Of a stretch of 64,000 nt of DNA, positions 60,635 to 64,000 are shown one piece after another. Within the stretch, counting starts at the first letter, position 1. Every line of letters begins with the position of its first letter. Under the pieces are notes generated by a model. It saw only the letters and a list, made by a program, of their open reading frames with translations, was not told the DNA's origin and did no database searches. Location: the NCBI GenBank assembly GCA_030668485.1, contig DAOUTW010000012.1, forward strand, positions 21,268 through 85,267, written 5' to 3'. The position numbers and the translations under genes are program-made. This DNA comes from Candidatus Zixiibacteriota bacterium. Lineage in GTDB: Bacteria > Zixibacteria > MSB-5A5 > GN15 > JAAZOE01.

Positions 60635-61825
60635 ATGTCAAATAGTAACCAAGCTTATATTGTAAGTGCCTGCAGAAGCGCCATCGGTACTCTTTTGGGA
60701 GGTTTGTCCTCATTAACCGCCCCTCAACTGGGTGCTCTCGCGGTCAAAGAAGCGGTCAAACGAGCCGGTATTGATCCTGAAAAAATCGATGAAGTTATCA
60801 TGGGACATGTTGTCCAGGCCGGAGTCGGACAGGCTTCCGCTCGTCAGGCGCAGATCCATGGCGGCGTTTCGCCGAAAGCCGCGGCTATGACAATCAACAA
60901 GGTATGCGGATCGGGCCTGAAGGCAGCTATGTTGGCCACACAGGCGATCAAACTGGGAGATGCCGATTGCATCATCGCTGGTGGCATGGAGTCGATGTCG
61001 GGTACGCCGTATGTGATTCACGGCGCCAAATCCGGATTCAAATTCGGCGATCGTAAACTCCAGGACTCGATGATCCTCGACGGCCTCTGGTGCTCGTTCA
61101 AAAACTGGCACATGGGCGGGGCCGCCGAACTGACTGCCGAAAAATCCAAGATCAGCCGTGAAGAGCAGGATGAATATGCTTTCAAATCTCACATGAAAGC
61201 GGTGGCAGCTCAGGAAGCCGGTAAATTCGACAAGGAAATATTCCCGATAGAAATCCCGCAGCGCAAACGCGATCCGATTGTTTTCAACAAAGATGAATGT
61301 CCCCGCCCGAAAATCTCCATGGAAGGCCTGGCCAAACTGCGCCCCGCCTTTGTAAAAGATGGAACCGTTACCGCCGGAAACGCTCCCGGACTCAATGATG
61401 GAAGCTCGGCGGTGATCCTTGTCTCTGAAAAATACATGAAAGAGAACAATCTCACGCCGATAGCGCGTGTCGTCGATTACTGTACAGCCAGCCTCGAGCC
61501 AGAACTGCTTTTTTACGCCCCGATTCATGCCGTCAATAAAATTTGCGGCCGGATGGGTGTGGAGGTCGATCACTTCGATCTGATCGAAGCCAATGAGGCT
61601 TTTTCGGTGCAATGTCTGGCCGACGGCAAAGAACTCGGCTGGAACTGGGATAAAGTTAATGTGCATGGCGGCGCGGTGGCCCTGGGTCATCCTATCGGCG
61701 CCTCCGGTGCGCGAGTTTTGACCACCCTGCTATACGCTTTAGCCGATCGCGGCCAGAAGAAGGGTCTTGCGACACTTTGTCTGGGCGGCGGCAGCGCCGT
61801 GGCGTTATCGGTGGAAATGATATAA
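60635..61825 (+). CDS. Acetyl-CoA C-acetyltransferase (classical thiolase)
   Basis: A 396-residue type II thiolase. It has 'ACRSAIGTLLGG' at the N-terminus, the acyl-accepting cysteine C91 in 'NKVCGSGLKAAM', 'LIEANEAFSVQCLAD', 'GGAVALGHPIGASGARV' and the second cysteine in 'ATLCLGGGSAVALSVE'. It joins or splits acetoacetyl-CoA. It heads an operon with a 3-hydroxyacyl-CoA dehydrogenase and acyl-CoA dehydrogenases, so it serves fatty-acid or butyrate-type metabolism. It is distinct from the archaeal-type thiolase at 48086. GGAGG precedes the ATG. Confidence 0.95.
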   Translation: MSNSNQAYIVSACRSAIGTLLGGLSSLTAPQLGALAVKEAVKRAGIDPEKIDEVIMGHVVQAGVGQASARQAQIHGGVSPKAAAMTINKVCGSGLKAAMLATQAIKLGDADCIIAGGMESMSGTPYVIHGAKSGFKFGDRKLQDSMILDGLWCSFKNWHMGGAAELTAEKSKISREEQDEYAFKSHMKAVAAQEAGKFDKEIFPIEIPQRKRDPIVFNKDECPRPKISMEGLAKLRPAFVKDGTVTAGNAPGLNDGSSAVILVSEKYMKENNLTPIARVVDYCTASLEPELLFYAPIHAVNKICGRMGVEVDHFDLIEANEAFSVQCLADGKELGWNWDKVNVHGGAVALGHPIGASGARVLTTLLYALADRGQKKGLATLCLGGGSAVALSVEMI

Positions 61826-61846
61826 TAAATCATCTGGGAGAAAAAA

Positions 61847-62707
61847 ATGAAGGTTGATGATATAAAACAAGTGACAGTCATCGGTTCGGGAACAATGGGA
61901 AACGGTATCTGCCATGTCTTCGCCCAGTGCGGGTACAAGGTTAATCTGGTTGATACCAACCAGGACATTCTCGATCGCGCAGTTGGCACCATTAAAAAGA
62001 ACATGGAACGCCAGGTCAAAAAAGAAAAGATCACCGGAGATCAGATGAATGCCGCCCTGGCCAACATAACGCCGGGAACCGATCTCAATGTGGCGCGGGA
62101 TTCACAGTTGGTTATCGAGGCGATCTTTGAGAATCTCGAGGTCAAGCTGCAACTCTTCAAAGAACTCGACACCATCTGCACCGAAGGTACTATCCTGGCT
62201 TCGAATACGTCGTCGCTGCCGATTACGCAGTTGGCCGGCGTCACCGAAAGAGCCGATCAGGTTATCGGGATGCATTTCATGAACCCGGTTCCGATGATGA
62301 AGCTTATCGAGCTGATTCGCGGTATCGCGACTTCGGACGATACTTTCAACACTATCAAAGAACTGTCCATAAAGCTTGGCAAAACGCCGGTCGAGGTCAA
62401 CGATTACCCCGGTTTTATTGCCAATCGGATTTTGATGCCGATGATCAACGAGGCGGCTTTTGCCCTGATGGAAGGCGTTGCTACCGAGGAATCGATCGAC
62501 ACTGTTATGAAGCTCGGTATGGCTCATCCGATGGGACCCCTGACTCTGGCCGATTTTATCGGCCTGGATGTCTGTCTGGCGATTCTGGATGTTCTCTATG
62601 AAGGATACGGCGATCCCAAATACCGTCCCTGCCCGCTGCTGAAGAAAATGGTGCAGGCTGGATATCTCGGCCGCAAAACCGGTCGCGGCTTTTACAAGTA
62701 TGAGTGA
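61847..62707 (+). CDS. 3-Hydroxybutyryl-CoA dehydrogenase
   Basis: A 286-residue NAD-dependent dehydrogenase. The NAD fold shows '[20 protein letters not shown]'; the family segment is '[18 protein letters not shown]', and the C-terminal domain has '[20 protein letters not shown]' and 'TGRGFYKYE'. It converts 3-hydroxybutyryl-CoA to acetoacetyl-CoA. Length is normal for the stand-alone enzyme. It follows the thiolase by 21 bases; the hydratase of the pathway is not adjacent. Confidence 0.95.
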   Translation: MKVDDIKQVTVIGSGTMGNGICHVFAQCGYKVNLVDTNQDILDRAVGTIKKNMERQVKKEKITGDQMNAALANITPGTDLNVARDSQLVIEAIFENLEVKLQLFKELDTICTEGTILASNTSSLPITQLAGVTERADQVIGMHFMNPVPMMKLIELIRGIATSDDTFNTIKELSIKLGKTPVEVNDYPGFIANRILMPMINEAAFALMEGVATEESIDTVMKLGMAHPMGPLTLADFIGLDVCLAILDVLYEGYGDPKYRPCPLLKKMVQAGYLGRKTGRGFYKYE

Positions 62708-62720
62708 GGAGATTCCTTAG

Positions 62721-63866
62721 ATGGATTTCAAACTTTCCGAAGACGATCTGATGCTACAGGAAACGGCCGCCGATCTGGCGGCCAAACGGATTAAACCGAA
62801 TGCGGAGAAGTGGGACGAGGAAGAGGGGTTGCCTCAGGAGATTCTCGATGAAATGGCCGAACTCGGCTATTTCGGAATGCTGCTTCCGGAAGAATATGGC
62901 GGTCTGGAGCTTACCACGGTAACGTATAATTGCGCCATGGAAGAACTTGCTGCGGCGTGTGCCGGTCTGATGGTTATGCTGTCGGTGCATAATTCGCTAT
63001 GCTGCGAGGCGATCAACCGCTTCGGCTCCGATGAATTGAAGCAGAAGTATTTACCTGACATGGCCGCCGGGAAAACAATCGGCGCTTATTGTCTGACCGA
63101 GCCGAATGCCGGAACCGATGTCGCTTCTTTGAAAACATCGGCGGTTAAAAAAGGTGACAATTACATCATAAATGGCACCAAGGCTTTCGTCACCAATGGT
63201 GGGCTGGCCGGTATGTTTATCGTGTTCGCCGTAACCGATCCGGAAAAAGGCGCCAAAGGCGGTTTTTCCTGCTTCGCCATTCCCAAAGATACTCCCGGAA
63301 TAACTGTCGGGGCCAAGGAGAAAAAGATGGGGGTGAAGACATCGGATACCCGCGAGGTCTCTTTTGCCGATGTCGAGGTGCCGGCGGCAAATATGATCGG
63401 CGAGGAGGGTTCCGGTTTCAAGATTGCCGTGATAATTCTTAATAACGGCCGAATCGGAATTGCTTTTCAATCATTGGGTATTGCCCGGGCCGCATTGGAA
63501 GAGGCTATTTCATATTCCAAGGAAAGAAAGCAGTTTGGGCAGCCGATTGCCGGTTTCCAGGCGATTCAATTCAAACTGGCCCATATGGCGACCAAAATCG
63601 ATGCCGGACGACTTCTGGCATTCCGCGCCGCGACAATGAAGGACGAAGGCGCAAATGTTGCCAAGGAATCTTCGATGGCCAAGCTGTTCTGCTCACAGAC
63701 TTGTAATTACGTGGTCAATGAGGCTGTCCAGATTCACGGCGGATACGGTTATATGAAAGAATATCCGGTAGAACGATATTTCCGAGATGCCCGCGTTACC
63801 GAAATCTATGAAGGAACCTCAGAAGCTCAGTTGATGGTTATCTCAAGCCAGTTACTCAAGGAATAA
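62721..63866 (+). CDS. Acyl-CoA dehydrogenase
   Basis: A 381-residue FAD enzyme that desaturates acyl-CoA. Motifs: 'GAYCLTEPNAGTDVASLKT' (FAD and substrate binding), 'ARAALEEAISYSKERKQFGQ', and the catalytic glutamate region 'YEGTSEAQLMVIS' near the end, as in short-chain acyl-CoA and butyryl-CoA dehydrogenases. Isovaleryl-CoA is another possible substrate, given the leucine-type genes nearby. Lies 13 bases after the dehydrogenase gene. Confidence 0.93.
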   Translation: MDFKLSEDDLMLQETAADLAAKRIKPNAEKWDEEEGLPQEILDEMAELGYFGMLLPEEYGGLELTTVTYNCAMEELAAACAGLMVMLSVHNSLCCEAINRFGSDELKQKYLPDMAAGKTIGAYCLTEPNAGTDVASLKTSAVKKGDNYIINGTKAFVTNGGLAGMFIVFAVTDPEKGAKGGFSCFAIPKDTPGITVGAKEKKMGVKTSDTREVSFADVEVPAANMIGEEGSGFKIAVIILNNGRIGIAFQSLGIARAALEEAISYSKERKQFGQPIAGFQAIQFKLAHMATKIDAGRLLAFRAATMKDEGANVAKESSMAKLFCSQTCNYVVNEAVQIHGGYGYMKEYPVERYFRDARVTEIYEGTSEAQLMVISSQLLKE

Positions 63867-63868
63867 AA

Positions 63869-64000
63869 GTGTTACTTAAAAAAGAACATAATGAATTTCG
63901 AGAGAAGATTCGGGCTTTTGCCGAAGAGACGATCGCTCCCAATGCAGCTCAAATCGATCTGGAGCAGCGGTTCCCTAGCGAGTATCTGAAGCCGATGGCC
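63869..64000 (+). CDS. Acyl-CoA dehydrogenase (3' end outside window)
   Basis: A frame from the GTG at 63869, two bases after the previous stop, runs to the window edge. Its 44 residues begin 'VLLKKEHNEFREKIRAFAEE' and continue with 'TIAPNAAQIDLEQRFPSEYL', the typical N-terminal helix of acyl-CoA dehydrogenases. A second dehydrogenase in the operon would fit chain-length or branched-chain division of labour. Only the start is visible. Confidence 0.75.
   Translation, partial: MLLKKEHNEFREKIRAFAEETIAPNAAQIDLEQRFPSEYLKPMA

Overview
The window looks like a chromosome segment of a Gram-negative bacterium, most likely an uncultured lineage of the FCB group such as Zixibacteria. That placement is inference. 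The cell type is supported by outer-membrane beta-barrels, Sec and lipoprotein signals, a heptosyltransferase/GmhB protein and a PEP-CTERM protein-sorting regulon. No rRNA, tRNA, CRISPR array, integrase or transposase was seen. The only clearly foreign-looking stretch is about 29.0-34.9 kb. It is richer in A/T, carries a radical SAM gene and a HerA-like ATPase gene, and is bracketed by copies of a short GC-rich repeat.

Layout. 1-7.7 kb: the end of a fibronectin-III protein, a membrane protein, the PEP-CTERM histidine kinase PrsK and sigma-54 activator PrsR, and a second sigma-54 response regulator. 7.7-12.3 kb: a NurA-HerA-Mre11 DNA-end-processing operon and a methyltransferase. 12.3-14.0 kb (minus): an NSS sodium symporter with an overlooked 36-residue MetS-like subunit. 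14.2-24.6 kb: envelope genes (beta-barrel, UppP, GT9-GmhB fusion, AmrS, a peptidase/propeller/barrel protein, a PQQ-propeller lipoprotein, a HEAT-repeat protein). 24.7-29.0 kb: an hsp20 gene broken by an in-frame TAA, then dnaK and two J-domain genes. 29.0-34.9 kb: the accessory region. 35.6-40.8 kb (minus): six PEP-CTERM paralogues in two subfamilies. 41.4-46.2 kb: threonine catabolism (tdh, kbl) interleaved with acpS, an acyl/acetyl-CoA synthetase and a stand-alone acyl carrier protein. 46.9-55.9 kb: archaeal-type HMG-CoA synthase/thiolase/DUF35, then AtuA-like protein, methylcrotonyl-CoA carboxylase (alpha chain split in two) and methylglutaconyl-CoA hydratase. 56.0-60.4 kb: secreted proteins, including a seventh PEP-CTERM protein. 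60.6-64.0 kb: a beta-oxidation operon cut by the window edge.

How the parts fit. PrsK/PrsR lie about 30 kb from the six PEP-CTERM genes. Those genes form four transcription units, each preceded by a good -24/-12 sigma-54 promoter. Three of the four also carry a conserved upstream palindrome at a near-constant distance, and each unit is followed by a copy of the same terminator. This gives a nearly complete regulatory circuit inside one window, although the exosortase itself is elsewhere. The metabolic half points to growth on amino acids and branched or fatty acyl-CoA: threonine to glycine plus acetyl-CoA, leucine-type C5/C6 acyl-CoA interconversion, and beta-oxidation, the last with a CRP-like site overlapping its promoter. 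The most novel-looking unit is the radical SAM + HerA-like ATPase pair.
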